A stretch of DNA of 64,000 bases from Trebonia sp963734665 (GTDB lineage: Bacteria; Actinomycetota; Actinomycetes; Streptosporangiales; Streptosporangiaceae). The stretch spans positions 632,012 through 696,011 of the forward strand of contig CAVTIR010000007.1 in assembly GCA_963734665.1 (NCBI GenBank). Direction: 5' to 3'. Position 1 is the first letter of the stretch; each line of letters opens with the position of its first letter. Shown piece by piece: positions 50,378 through 58,964 of this stretch. The position numbers and the translations under genes are program-made. The notes below the pieces were generated by a model. That model had not been told where the DNA came from, ran no database searches, and was given only the letters and a program-made list of their open reading frames with translations.

Positions 50378-50650
50378 ATGACAGACGGCACGCTCTCCGT
50401 AGCACTCGGCCAGCCCGCCCAGGAGGCAAGCCCGCTGCGTTGCCCCGAGATGGCCCGCACCGATCGAGGCTGGGAGCGGTGTCATCGCGACGAGCATGCC
50501 GCGGGCTCCCGGCATCACGTGCGGGACCGGTCGTGGTCCACCGCAGAGAACACGCCGCGGCTACTGCTCGGCCAGCCGTGCACGGGCGCCTGCCGGTGGC
50601 CGGATCAAGTGCAGCCCTACCGGGGAACCACGAGGGCAAGGCGCTGGTGA
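50378..50650 (+). CDS. Small Cys/His-rich protein (90 residues), phage-like
   Basis: ATG 50378 follows AAAGGA at ideal spacing. Cys and His are arranged as RCPEMARTDRGWERCHRDEH then AAGSRHH, matching the C-x10-C-x4-H-x7-H pattern of small zinc-binding proteins common in actinophages and mobile elements. The second half has CTGACRW. No partner genes. The 5' flank (50086-50377) contains no gene I can support, apart from a minus-strand tail (MRLRINDYLDREQSPVVI, ending 50168) of unknown origin. Confidence 0.55.
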   Translation: MTDGTLSVALGQPAQEASPLRCPEMARTDRGWERCHRDEHAAGSRHHVRDRSWSTAENTPRLLLGQPCTGACRWPDQVQPYRGTTRARRW

Positions 50651-50732
50651 CCATCGGGTGCGTGGCCGGCTTATCGTCTGCCTGCCTATTACTGATCAGG
50701 CACGGGTACCTCGCGACGCCATCGGATCGCGG

Positions 50733-51158
50733 TCAGCCTCGTGATGCGTGTCGGGTGATCCGGACGGCTGCCAGGTCACGCAGGCTGACTACGCCGCGCA
50801 CCTCGCGGCCTTCCAGCACCGGGAGGTGCCGGAAGCCGTGCAGCAGCATAATCTGGAGGGCGTCCTCGACTGTGGTATCCGGGGACGCCTGCTCAGGGTC
50901 CTTGGTCATCCATGCGGACACCGGGGAATTCGTCAGGTCGCTACCGGATGCCGCAGCGCGTAGCACGTCCCGCTCGGTGAGAATGCCGGCCAGGAAACGG
51001 CTCTGCATGATGAGTGCTGATCCGACCTTCTGCCGGACCATGGCTGCGGCGGCATCCGCAACCGGGTCGTCAGGACTGGTCGTGACCACGCGGGTGGTCA
51101 TCACGTCGCGGACGGTCAGCGCGCGGCTAGGCTGGTAAGCCACTTTCGCCGACCTCAT
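50733..51158 (-). CDS. Two-CBS domain protein
   Basis: 141 residues from ATG 51158. Two CBS modules: LTVRDVMTTRVVTTSPDDPVADAAAAM with ILTERDVLRAA, then VSAWMTKDPEQASPDTTVEDALQIMLLHGFRHLPV with VVSLRDLAAVRI. CBS pairs bind adenine nucleotides and often regulate partners; stand-alone forms are common in actinobacteria under stress or hypoxia control. It overlaps the upstream small gene by 32 bases, so coupled expression is likely. Confidence 0.88.
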   Translation of the reverse strand: MRSAKVAYQPSRALTVRDVMTTRVVTTSPDDPVADAAAAMVRQKVGSALIMQSRFLAGILTERDVLRAAASGSDLTNSPVSAWMTKDPEQASPDTTVEDALQIMLLHGFRHLPVLEGREVRGVVSLRDLAAVRITRHASRG

Positions 51159-51378
51159 CGAGTTCCGGGTCCGTGTGCGGAGCGGACGGGCCGGAAAGCT
51201 CCTCGGACAGCATGCGCCACAGCGACCCGGTCCATGCGGAAAGCTGCGGCCATCGCATCCAGAAGATCTGCAGGGTCGTCTCATCGAACTCGGTGTGCGC
51301 TTGCTCGGGGGAGACCGCGTCGGTGAAGTCCTCGAACTGATGGATGAGTTCGAGGAAGCTGTCTGCGTTAGCTTCCAT
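51127..51378 (-). CDS. Hypothetical 83-residue protein
   Basis: ATG 51378 has GAAGG upstream. Helical, acidic and Trp-containing: NADSFLELIHQFEDFTDAVS, then TLQIFWMRWPQLSAWTGSLW. No family recognised. First gene of a two-gene unit with the CBS protein. Confidence 0.55.
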   Translation of the reverse strand: MEANADSFLELIHQFEDFTDAVSPEQAHTEFDETTLQIFWMRWPQLSAWTGSLWRMLSEELSGPSAPHTDPELDEVGESGLPA

Positions 51379-51522
51379 GTGATTACCTTCGGCAGGCGGC
51401 GGACGGCAGGCTGGGGCAGGAGCCAAAAGCGGCTGTTTGCGCCGAGTTCGGTGGTCTATACCCTGAAAGACCACGGCCGAAAAGCAGGCAGCCAAAGCGA
51501 TGCGGCCAGAGCCCGCAGGGCG

Positions 51523-52323
51523 TCAGGTGACGATGATGCGCGGCCCGTCGAGCGCGTGCAGTTCTGCGAGCGCCGCGTCTGGCGCGGTCTGGTCGGTGAT
51601 GAGCACGTCGACGGCGGAGGCGTCCACCACGAACCCGAGGTGCACGCGGCCGATCTTCGAGCCGTCCGCGATGACGACGGTGCGGGCGGCGGCGGCGATC
51701 ATGGTCGCCTTGACCTCCGCCTCCGGCAGGTTGATGTTGGTCACGCCCGCCTCTGCCTCGACGCCGTTGCAGCCGATTAGGGCGAGGTCGGCGTGCACAC
51801 GGCCGAGCACCTGCCCGGCGAGCGGGGCGACGAGGGAGTGCTGCAGCGGCCGTAGCGTGCCGCCCGTGACGATCACCTGCAGGCGCGGGATCGCCGCCTC
51901 GAGCAGCAGCGCGATCGAAAGGCCACTGGTGATGACGGTCAGCTCGCGTAGCCCGTCGCGGCGGAGCAGCTCTCGGGCGACCGCCGCGGCGGTCGTGCCC
52001 ACGTCGAGCAGGACGCTCATGCCGGGTTCCAAGAGGTCGGCGGCCGCAGCGGCGATGCGGGCCTTAGCGCTCGCGGCCTCGACCGCTGCTTCCTCGAAGG
52101 ACCGCTCCCGCAGGCTGGCCGCGTCGAATGGCATCGCACCGCCGCGGATGCGGCGGATCCCGCCCTCCGCCTCTAGCGCGTCAAGGTCGCTGCGCACTGT
52201 GACGGCCGAGACGCCGAATTCCTTGCTCAGCTCGGTCACACGGGCGAAGGCACGCTCTCCGATGACGGCGCGCATGCGGTCTCGGCGCTCGGCAGCGCCG
52301 GGCTGCTCGGTCTCGCTCGTCAC
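51523..52323 (-). CDS. DeoR/GlpR family regulator (galactose operon)
   Basis: 266 residues from GTG 52323; the frame continues to 52437, but upstream codons cross the operator, so the internal start is preferred (GTG 52341 also possible). HTH: FARVTELSKEFGVSAVTVRSDLDALEAEGGIRRIRGG. Sensor domain: VLLDVGTTAAAVARELL, LTVITSGLSIALLLE, LQVIVTGGTLRPLQHSLVAP, TVVIADGSKIGRVHLGFV. Divergent from galT with TTTCG repeats between, so it probably represses galTK until a sugar phosphate accumulates. Confidence 0.88.
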   Translation of the reverse strand: MTSETEQPGAAERRDRMRAVIGERAFARVTELSKEFGVSAVTVRSDLDALEAEGGIRRIRGGAMPFDAASLRERSFEEAAVEAASAKARIAAAAADLLEPGMSVLLDVGTTAAAVARELLRRDGLRELTVITSGLSIALLLEAAIPRLQVIVTGGTLRPLQHSLVAPLAGQVLGRVHADLALIGCNGVEAEAGVTNINLPEAEVKATMIAAAARTVVIADGSKIGRVHLGFVVDASAVDVLITDQTAPDAALAELHALDGPRIIVT

Positions 52324-52360
52324 CGCTCCATCGTTCGTGACGAGCCACCAGCTTGTCAAA

Positions 52361-52390
52361 TCGAAAGACATTTGCTTTCGATTACGAAAG
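52361..52390. promoter_or_regulatory. Operator with three TTTCG half-sites between DeoR and galT
   Basis: TCGAAAG (52361-52367) pairs with CTTTCGA (52375-52381), and CTTTCG-ATTA-CGAAAG (52375-52390) forms a second overlapping perfect dyad. Three half-sites about 10-14 bp apart fit DeoR-family binding and would cover the galT promoter. Confidence 0.65.
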
Positions 52391-52407
52391 TAGCTTACCT
52401 TGGCGGC

Positions 52408-53535
52408 GTGATTAAGAGGATCGCCAAGCGGGTGCACGCCCTCGCAGATGGGCGAGAGCTCATCTACTTCGATGACGCCGACACCGCGCTGCCGCCCGAC
52501 CGCGCCCCGGACCTGCGCCAGCTTGACGAGCGGCCGCCGACCGCGCAGATGCGCCAGGATCCGCTGACGGGCGAGTGGATCTCCATCGCCGCGGCGCGAC
52601 AGAACCGCGTCGTCATGCCGGCGACTGGCCTGGACCCGCTCGCGCCGCAGTCGCCCGGCAACCCCTCGGAGATCCCGTCCCCCTATGACGTGGCGGTGTT
52701 CGAGAACCGGTCGCCCGCGTTCGGCCCGGGACTGCCCGAGCTAAGCTCGCGACATGCCGTGCCGACGCATCTCGCCGGCACCGGCCTGGAACGCGCGGTC
52801 CCGGCGTTTGGCCGCTGCGAGGTGGTGTGCTTCAGCTCCGCGCGCGAGGGCGCCTTCGGATCGGTCAGCCGCTCGCGTGCGCGGACCGTCATCGAGGCCT
52901 GGGCCGACCGGACCGCCTTCCTGTCGTCGCTGCCCGGCATCGAGCAGGTGTACATCTTCGAGAACCGCGGCGCGGAGATCGGCGTCACTCTGCAGCACCC
53001 ACATGGACAGATCTACGGCTACCCGTACATCACGCCGCGCACCCGCCAGCTCCTCGGGCAGATCGACGCCTACGGCCCCTCGCTGTTCGCCGACATCCTC
53101 AAAAGCGAGTTGGCTGGACCGAGGGTCCTGCTGGAGGGCGAGCACTGGACCGCGTTCGTGCCCTTCGCCGCCCGCTGGCCCGTCGAGGCGCACCTGCTGC
53201 CTAACGAGCATGTCGCCGACTTCGCCGAGACAACCGATGCGCAGCGCGACGAGCTCGCCGTGCTCTACCTGCGACTCCTGCGCGGCCTCGACGCGCTCTA
53301 CGGCGACCCCACGCCCTACATCGCCGCCTGGCACCAGGCACCAGTGCGGTCGCACCGCGTCAGCGCGCGCCTGCACCTGCGGCTGATGTCGCCGCGCCGC
53401 GGCGAGGACAAGCTGAAGTACCAGGCGGGCAGCGAGTCGGGGATGGGCGCCTGGATCGGCGACATCCCGCCAGAGGCCCAGGCCGAACGGCTGCGCGCGG
53501 CGATCACCCGGGCCGACGAGGAGAACCCCGCGTGA
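52408..53535 (+). CDS. galT: Galactose-1-phosphate uridylyltransferase
   Basis: 375 residues from GTG 52408; the upstream in-frame ATG lies in the operator. Active-site HPHGQIYGYPY (nucleophile His of HPH). Also MRQDPLTGEWISIAAARQNR and VFENRSPAFG near the N-terminus, and FVPFAARWPVEAHLLPNEHV. Transfers UMP between UDP-glucose and galactose-1-phosphate in the Leloir pathway. The stop overlaps galK by four bases. Confidence 0.95.
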   Translation: MIKRIAKRVHALADGRELIYFDDADTALPPDRAPDLRQLDERPPTAQMRQDPLTGEWISIAAARQNRVVMPATGLDPLAPQSPGNPSEIPSPYDVAVFENRSPAFGPGLPELSSRHAVPTHLAGTGLERAVPAFGRCEVVCFSSAREGAFGSVSRSRARTVIEAWADRTAFLSSLPGIEQVYIFENRGAEIGVTLQHPHGQIYGYPYITPRTRQLLGQIDAYGPSLFADILKSELAGPRVLLEGEHWTAFVPFAARWPVEAHLLPNEHVADFAETTDAQRDELAVLYLRLLRGLDALYGDPTPYIAAWHQAPVRSHRVSARLHLRLMSPRRGEDKLKYQAGSESGMGAWIGDIPPEAQAERLRAAITRADEENPA

Positions 53536-54692
53536 CCGGCCTGCTGACCCAGGCGCGAAACGGCTTCGAGGCCGCCTTCGGGTACCCGCCGGCCGGCATA
53601 TGGTCAGCTCCCGGACGGGTGAACCTGATAGGCGAGCACACGGACTACAACGAGGGCTTCGCGATGCCCTTCGCGATCGACCGCCGCACCTTCGCGGCGC
53701 TGGCGTTGCGAGACGACGGGCTCGTCCGCGTGTCATCGAGCGCAGCGGGCGGGGTCGAAGAATTCGGGCTGGCTGGTGCCTCGCGGGCCGTCGTCTCCGG
53801 CTGGGCCGCCTATCCGCTCGGTGTCGCCTGGGGCTTGGGGCAGGTGGGTGCCGATCTGGCCAAGCTGCCTGGCTTCGACGTGCACTTCGCCTCCGATGTG
53901 CCGCTGGGCGCCGGGCTGTCATCGTCGGCCGCGCTGGAGTCGGCCCTCGCCGTCGCCCTGAACGAGGCGTGGCGGCTCGGCTTCGATCGCACACGGCTCG
54001 TCGAGGCGGCGCACTTGGCCGAGAACGACTTCGTCGGTGCCCCTACCGGCATCCTCGACCAGTCCGCCGCGCTGCTCTCCCGGCAGGGGGCCGCTCTGTT
54101 CCTCGACTGCCGGAACGGCTCGTCATATCCGGTGGACCTCCGGCTCGACGCCTCCGGGCTGGCCATCCTCGTGATGGACACCAAGGTCAGGCACGAGCAT
54201 GCCTCAGGCGGCTACGCGCAGCGGCGCGCCGCATGCGAGAAGGCCGCTCATGTTCTCGGCGTGCGGGCGCTGCGCGACGTGACGCTCCCGCAGCTGCTCG
54301 CGGCCCGTGGCCAGCTCGACGACGAGACCTACCGTCGCGCCCGGCACGTGGTCACCGAGGACCAGCGGGTCCTGGATACCGTCGAGGCACTGGGCACAGA
54401 CGGCCCGGCCGCGGTCGGTGAACTCATGACCGCCTCGCACCGCTCAATGCGCGACGACTTCGAGATCTCCACCCCAGAGCTCGACCTAGCTGTCGAGGCC
54501 TCGCTAAACAGCGGTGCGATCGGGGCCAGGATGACCGGCGGCGGCTTCGGCGGCTCGGCGATCGCCCTGGCCCCGGTAAGGCTGATCCCGGTACTGCGCG
54601 CCGCGGTCAGCGGCGCGTTCGGCGAGCGCGGCTACGTTAGACCGGAGGTGTTCGCCGTGCGCCCGTCGCAGGGCGCACGGCGCGACACGTGA
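53532..54692 (+). CDS. galK: Galactokinase
   Basis: 386 residues from GTG 53532 (GTGA overlap with galT). Signature APGRVNLIGEHTDYNEGFAMP, GHMP ATP loop VPLGAGLSSSAALESALAVAL, catalytic Asp in GAPTGILDQSAALLS, and the C-terminal RMTGGGFGGSAIALAP. Phosphorylates galactose for GalT. No epimerase gene (galE) is near. Full length and intact. Confidence 0.95.
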   Translation: MTGLLTQARNGFEAAFGYPPAGIWSAPGRVNLIGEHTDYNEGFAMPFAIDRRTFAALALRDDGLVRVSSSAAGGVEEFGLAGASRAVVSGWAAYPLGVAWGLGQVGADLAKLPGFDVHFASDVPLGAGLSSSAALESALAVALNEAWRLGFDRTRLVEAAHLAENDFVGAPTGILDQSAALLSRQGAALFLDCRNGSSYPVDLRLDASGLAILVMDTKVRHEHASGGYAQRRAACEKAAHVLGVRALRDVTLPQLLAARGQLDDETYRRARHVVTEDQRVLDTVEALGTDGPAAVGELMTASHRSMRDDFEISTPELDLAVEASLNSGAIGARMTGGGFGGSAIALAPVRLIPVLRAAVSGAFGERGYVRPEVFAVRPSQGARRDT

Positions 54693-54725
54693 CGGCCCGG
54701 CCAGCCACCCGGGCTCACATGTACT

Positions 54726-54803
54726 CCGCAGGGTCACAAGTTGCAGTTCGGCGTCAATTACCTCGGCCACTTCGCGCTGGCTCTCGGCCTGCACGATGCT
54801 CTA
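54726..54803 (+). pseudogene. SDR-family relic (26 codons) downstream of galK
   Basis: PQGHKLQFGVNYLGHFALAL followed by GLHDAL matches the conserved helix of oxidoreductases related to protochlorophyllide reductase (QFGVNHLGHFALT). Neither the NAD loop nor the catalytic Tyr-x3-Lys remains. The frame runs on into the next gene without a stop, so a fusion is formally possible but unlikely. Confidence 0.65.
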
Positions 54804-54845
54804 ACGTCGCCCGCCTCGCGGCCGGCAAGAGCCTGCAGAAGTTGC

Positions 54846-54868
54846 GAGCCAGCCGGCCCGGCTGGCTC
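54846..54868. terminator. Small GC-rich hairpin
   Basis: GAGCCAGCC-ggccc-GGCTGGCTC, perfect 9-bp arms, 20 bases before the metallo-hydrolase start. Confidence 0.4.
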
Positions 54869-54887
54869 CTGTGAGAAAGAGTGCCCC

Positions 54888-55694
54888 GTGAGGCTGAGTA
54901 GCCCGAATGTGGAGACCGTGCTTGATGGCTACCGGCTGGGGTCTGACCAGGGAGCCATCGCGTTCTGCTCGATCACCTTGATCGAGGGACTGGACGACCA
55001 GGGGGTACTCAAGCGGGTCCTGGTCGACACCGGCCACGCCGGGCGGCGCCCCGCACTGGACGCTGCGCTGCGTCAGCGCGGCCTGACCAGGGACAGCATC
55101 GATACCGTCGTCTGCACCCACGCGCACTGGGACCACATCGAGAACCTCGACATCTTCCCGAAGGCCAACATCGTGATGCATCCTGACGAACGGCGTTACG
55201 CCCGCCGCCCGCATCGCAACGACTTCGCCTCCCCGGACTGGATCGACGCCCTGCTCGCCCGGTATGAACACCGGATCCGGACCGTAGCGGAAGGCACCGC
55301 ACTGCTCCCGGGCGTCGAGATCGTGGCGGCACCCGGGCATTCGGCCGGGACGATCGCGGTCGCCGTGGCGGCCAGTGACGGGATCACCGTGATCGCGGGC
55401 GACTCCATCCAGAACGCGACGGTTGCTCGTGAGGGGCGCAATCCGCTGGTCTTCTGGAATAACGAGCAGGCGACCAAGTTGATCAGCAAACTGCTGGCCA
55501 TCGGTGACATCATCTACCCCGGCCACGACCTGCCATTCCGGCTGCACGCGGACGGGCAGACCGAGTATCTGCACGACATGGAACTCACCCTGACCGGCGT
55601 CGAGGCTGGCCAGCCTGGACTTACCCTGCAGCCAGACCAAGGGATGACCCAGACGATCATGCCCGGTATCGAGGAACAGCGACTGCCTGACTAG
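54888..55694 (+). CDS. Metallo-beta-lactamase fold hydrolase (N-acyl lactonase-like)
   Basis: 268 residues from GTG 54888. Zinc motif CTHAHWDHIENLDIF, then MHPDERRYARRPHRND, AAPGHSAGTIAVAV and YPGHDLPFRLH for the remaining His/Asp ligands. Similar in pattern to AHL lactonases and other small hydrolases; activity cannot be assigned. It lies among relics (SDR before, beta-galactosidase after), yet its own frame is intact. Confidence 0.85.
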   Translation: MRLSSPNVETVLDGYRLGSDQGAIAFCSITLIEGLDDQGVLKRVLVDTGHAGRRPALDAALRQRGLTRDSIDTVVCTHAHWDHIENLDIFPKANIVMHPDERRYARRPHRNDFASPDWIDALLARYEHRIRTVAEGTALLPGVEIVAAPGHSAGTIAVAVAASDGITVIAGDSIQNATVAREGRNPLVFWNNEQATKLISKLLAIGDIIYPGHDLPFRLHADGQTEYLHDMELTLTGVEAGQPGLTLQPDQGMTQTIMPGIEEQRLPD

Positions 55695-55768
55695 CACCAT
55701 CCCGGCCCTGGTGGGGGCAGCTGAAGGTCGGGGAAGCGCCTCCCCGCGCCGTCGGCCCGCGCGGGCCG

Positions 55769-56596
55769 GTGACGGCCACAACTCAGGAAATACGCGTCGG
55801 ACCGGGAGTATTCAGCGCGGAAGATGGCCGGCTCGGCTGGCTTGGCGGCGTCCAGGTCGAAGGCCCCCAACTCGACGTGTGGCGTGCGCCGATCGACAAC
55901 GACCGCTGGTTCTCCCGCGACCCGAACGAGCTGGCGTGGCGGGAGCTGGGCCTGCACCGGATGCAGCACCGGATCGACGAGGTGGCAGCTGGCCCGGACG
56001 AGCTGGTCGTGCGTACCCGCGTTGCCCCGGCCGCGACCCACCTGGGCTTGTTCACGACGTACCGCTGGACGGCGAACGGAGAGGCGCTGCGGCTCACGGT
56101 CGAGGTGTCACCCGATGGCGACTGGGAGCTCCCGCTGCCCCGTCTGGGCCTGCGCATGGCGCTGCCGGGCGAGCTGCGGAACATCGAATGGTTCGGCCTG
56201 GGCCCGGGAGAGGCATACCCGGACTCCCGGCGCGCCGTGCGGGTTGGGCGGTTCCGTGCCAGCGTGGATGAGCTACAGACGCCCTACGTGTTTCCGCAGG
56301 AAAACGGGAACCGGGCCGATGTCCGCTGGATGACGTTGCGAGACGATGCCGGAGCGGGCCTAGCGGTGGCCGGGGATCCCTGGATCGACGTCACCGCACG
56401 CCGATGGACGACCGAAGCCCTCGATGCCGCCCGCCATCCTCTCGACCTGGAGGCGGAAGAGCGGATCTGGCTGAACATCGACTACGCCCACAATGGCCTG
56501 GGTTCCGCCTCGTGCGGCCCGGGGGTCCTGCCCAGTTACCGGCTGTCGGCCGTCCCAGCGACGTTCACGGTTACGTTCCGCCCCATCGACAGGTAA
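55769..56596 (+). pseudogene. Beta-galactosidase small-chain domain, truncated relic
   Basis: 275 residues that correspond to only the C-terminal domain 5 (Bgal_small_N) of a LacZ-type enzyme of about 1000 residues: VWRAPIDNDRWFSR, GPGEAYPDSRRAVRVGRF, TPYVFPQENGNRADVRWMTL, IDYAHNGLGSASCGPGVLPSY. The TIM-barrel catalytic domain is absent, so it cannot cleave lactose alone. GTG 55769 may still be used. It probably once belonged to the adjacent galactose operon. A stand-alone LacM-like subunit is an alternative, but no large chain is seen. Confidence 0.75.
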
Positions 56597-56614
56597 GCCA
56601 GCCCGGTCCCACAA

Positions 56615-56683
56615 GCCACCCGCGTCACCGAGACCGTCTACCGGCACGTGATCGTCCCCGCCATCCGTGGCGGGGCGACCATC
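56615..56683 (+). pseudogene. Tyrosine-recombinase (integrase) C-terminal relic
   Basis: After the beta-galactosidase stop the same frame reads ATRVTETVYRHVIVPAIRGG, then ATI. This matches the last helix of actinobacterial phage/ICE integrases (S.VTE.VYRH.+RP.+..GA), where the Tyr is the nucleophile. Only about 23 codons remain. It is a footprint of an integrated element. Confidence 0.6.
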
Positions 56684-56782
56684 TTGCTGGTGGCGGGGGA
56701 TAGTAGATGCGTACACCCACGGCCATCTTCAGTAGTCGCACTCCGCTGCAGGTCTTCGAGGAAGGTCATTTCGGGCTAGTCC

Positions 56783-57187
56783 TCAGTAATCTCGGTAGCC
56801 CTGACTGACCTCCACGATTACCCCGTCGGGATCGATCAGCCACACGGCGCGCCATCCCGGGGTGAAATTCTCGAAGCTCAGCGGTCCCAGCGAGATCGGG
56901 ACCGCATCGCCGATTCGCGTGAGAAACGCGTCCAGATCGTCGGCCTGAAAAGCAATATGCCTGACAGCTCCCGTATTCTGAGGCCCGTCAGCCGTGGGCT
57001 TCTTGATCGCGCTTCCGGTGGCGTGGAAGAGCTCGAGGTAGACATCTCCCTGGCGAAGAAAAACGATCTGTTCCTCGCCGAGCGGAACTACTCTCGCACG
57101 CTCGAAGCCAAACCATTCTTGGTAGAAGTCCTCCGTCGCTTGCTGATCCTGGCAGTTGAGCGCGACGTGTGACCAGTGCAGACTCAA
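56783..57187 (-). CDS. VOC family protein
   Basis: 134 residues, one glyoxalase-fold unit pair: LHWSHVALNCQDQQATEDFYQEWFGF, VYLELFHATGS, VRHIAFQADDLDAFLTRIG, AVWLIDPDGVIVEVSQGY. Metal ligands His7, Glu near 52, His near 77 and Glu near 126 fit the family. Last gene of a minus-strand set with a 63-bp gap from the metallo-hydrolase. It may isomerise or cleave a small catabolic intermediate. Confidence 0.85.
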   Translation of the reverse strand: MSLHWSHVALNCQDQQATEDFYQEWFGFERARVVPLGEEQIVFLRQGDVYLELFHATGSAIKKPTADGPQNTGAVRHIAFQADDLDAFLTRIGDAVPISLGPLSFENFTPGWRAVWLIDPDGVIVEVSQGYRDY

Positions 57188-57250
57188 TCGACCTGCTCCT
57201 CACGGTGCACCCCGGGCCAGTTTGTTCGGCGATCACCCATCGCTGCACAA

Positions 57251-58084
57251 TCAGCCCGGCAGATAACGGGGTATGGTCTTCTCGAGCTCGTAGTCCAGCA
57301 GGAACAATGTGGCGTCACTCGGCAGGTATTCTTTCGTCGCGGCGATGACGTTCTCCTGGGCCGGCCGGCCGGCCGGATTGGGATTCCCTTCAAGCCGGGC
57401 GACGGCATGCAAGAAGGCGCGAATGTAGCCGCGTTGCCAGTCCAGCACCTCGGTGCCAACCGGCGAGATGCCGTGGCCGAGGTAGAGCCGTGCCTGGTCG
57501 TCGAACCGCCCCGACAGGTCGTCCAGGGTCCGTAGCCAGTCGTAGGCATGACCGTCCCGGAAGAAGCAATGGCAGTTCAGCGCGGCGACATCGCCAATAA
57601 ACGCCGACGTGTGGCCGTCCTCTTCGAAGGTCCACATTCCGTCGGCGTCAGATTCGCCGGGGCCCAGGTCATGGAACGTGAAGTCCGTTCCTCCGAAGGT
57701 GAGAGTTGTGCCGTCCTCGATGATCTTATTGGGAAAGACTCTACGGCGCGGGTAGTCATCGCCCAGCAGGCTTTCGGCGACCGGCGACTTGGCCACGTCC
57801 TCACGGTGGGCGAACTCCAGGCAGCCCTGGGAGGCGAATCGCGGCACATCCTCGAACGCCACCAAACCGGTGTAATGATCGGGATGCCCGTGCGTGAGTA
57901 GGACAGCCTCGATCGGCTTGCCGAACGACTCTGCTTTCTCGCGAAGTGCCCGCGCGCTCGACAGCGCGAGCGTCGTGTCCACGACGACCACCGAATCGCT
58001 GAGTTCCACGACGTAAGCGTTCACGTAGTCACGAGGCAGCTCCATGAAACGGCCAACGAGGCGATAAACGCCTGAAATCGTCAT
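57251..58084 (-). CDS. Metallo-beta-lactamase fold hydrolase
   Basis: 277 residues. VVVVDTTLALSSARALREKAESFG and zinc motif LLTHGHPDHYTGLVAF, later FIGDVAALNCH and YLGHGISPVGTEV. A C-terminal helix region follows. The glyoxalase II/lactonase-like type; function may be ester or thioester hydrolysis. It is 32 bp downstream of the NTF2-like gene, in the same probable operon. Confidence 0.85.
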   Translation of the reverse strand: MTISGVYRLVGRFMELPRDYVNAYVVELSDSVVVVDTTLALSSARALREKAESFGKPIEAVLLTHGHPDHYTGLVAFEDVPRFASQGCLEFAHREDVAKSPVAESLLGDDYPRRRVFPNKIIEDGTTLTFGGTDFTFHDLGPGESDADGMWTFEEDGHTSAFIGDVAALNCHCFFRDGHAYDWLRTLDDLSGRFDDQARLYLGHGISPVGTEVLDWQRGYIRAFLHAVARLEGNPNPAGRPAQENVIAATKEYLPSDATLFLLDYELEKTIPRYLPG

Positions 58085-58116
58085 CTAAGTTTCTCCGAGA
58101 GTCGGGCTTCCGCGCT

Positions 58117-58938
58117 TCAGGCTTCCTTAAAAGGAGCCGTGTCGTGAAAATTGGCCATGTAGGCGATTCGGCCGTTGGTTATGCGGAAGTAGTTTGCTAC
58201 GTCGGCCTCGATCGACCCCCCACGCGGGGTTGTGGCCGTGATGTGTGACACGACGACCGCCTGCTCGTCTTGGACCACGACGCGCCGCGGAACGTTCTGA
58301 AACGAGGTGTACATGGCCGGGAAGTCCTTCATCATCTGGCGGAGCGCCTCCTGACCTTCGACATGGCCGGCCATTTGCTCGTCCATGACCTGGTCGTCCG
58401 CGAACAGGTCCGTCCATCCGGCCCAGTCACCATCGTTGGCCAGCTGGTAATACAGCTGCACGACGTCGCTGGTATCGGCGACCCCGGATCCTTCGGGCGC
58501 CGGCAATGACGGGGACCCCGGCATTGGGTCCAGCGAGTTGACGATGTACCGGGTCATTTTCAGGCCTCCGTTCGCGGGAGAGCGCCGAAGCTCCCACGTC
58601 TGCCTGGCATCGAACCCGATCCAGATGCTGCGCGGCTGCGGAGGGTCCCAGATCTTCGCCTGCCAGTTGACGACCAGCCTCACCTCTGCGCCAGTGCTGT
58701 CAGATCTGGTGACGGCGAACTGTTTAAGCTCGTGGACCTCGTCGAAGAAACGGCTGGTGACGGTGCGGTACCAGTTGCGGAATCCGGCATGGCCTTGCTG
58801 CACTCCTTCCGGGAAATCCAGTTCCAACTCTTGGTCGGCAAGGAGCGGAAGCAGGGTCTCGACGTCAGCGTGCCGGTCCAGGGCGGCGAACCAGTCGACG
58901 GCGTAAGAGCGCAGCTCAGATTCGGTGGCGTTGACCAT
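58117..58938 (-). CDS. Tandem NTF2/SnoaL-like domain protein
   Basis: 273 residues from ATG 58938, AAAGG about seven bases upstream; GTG 58968 overlapping the previous stop is an alternative. Two NTF2-like alpha+beta barrels: SYAVDWFAALDRHADVETLLPLL to TRYIVNSLDPMP, and VVQLYYQLANDGDWAGWTDLFADD to ITNGRIAYMANFHD. Such cones serve as isomerases, hydratases or ligand carriers (SnoaL, limonene epoxide hydrolase). The duplication in one chain is less common. No catalytic residue can be fixed. Confidence 0.8.
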   Translation of the reverse strand: MVNATESELRSYAVDWFAALDRHADVETLLPLLADQELELDFPEGVQQGHAGFRNWYRTVTSRFFDEVHELKQFAVTRSDSTGAEVRLVVNWQAKIWDPPQPRSIWIGFDARQTWELRRSPANGGLKMTRYIVNSLDPMPGSPSLPAPEGSGVADTSDVVQLYYQLANDGDWAGWTDLFADDQVMDEQMAGHVEGQEALRQMMKDFPAMYTSFQNVPRRVVVQDEQAVVVSHITATTPRGGSIEADVANYFRITNGRIAYMANFHDTAPFKEA

Positions 58939-58964
58939 TTCATCACCTTTGCCTCTTGATTCGC

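Noticed and set aside
50269..51138. 289-residue plus-strand frame across the small Cys/His gene and CBS gene
   Set aside because: It is the opposite-strand shadow of the CBS gene (two CBS motifs are clear on the minus strand) joined to non-coding sequence.
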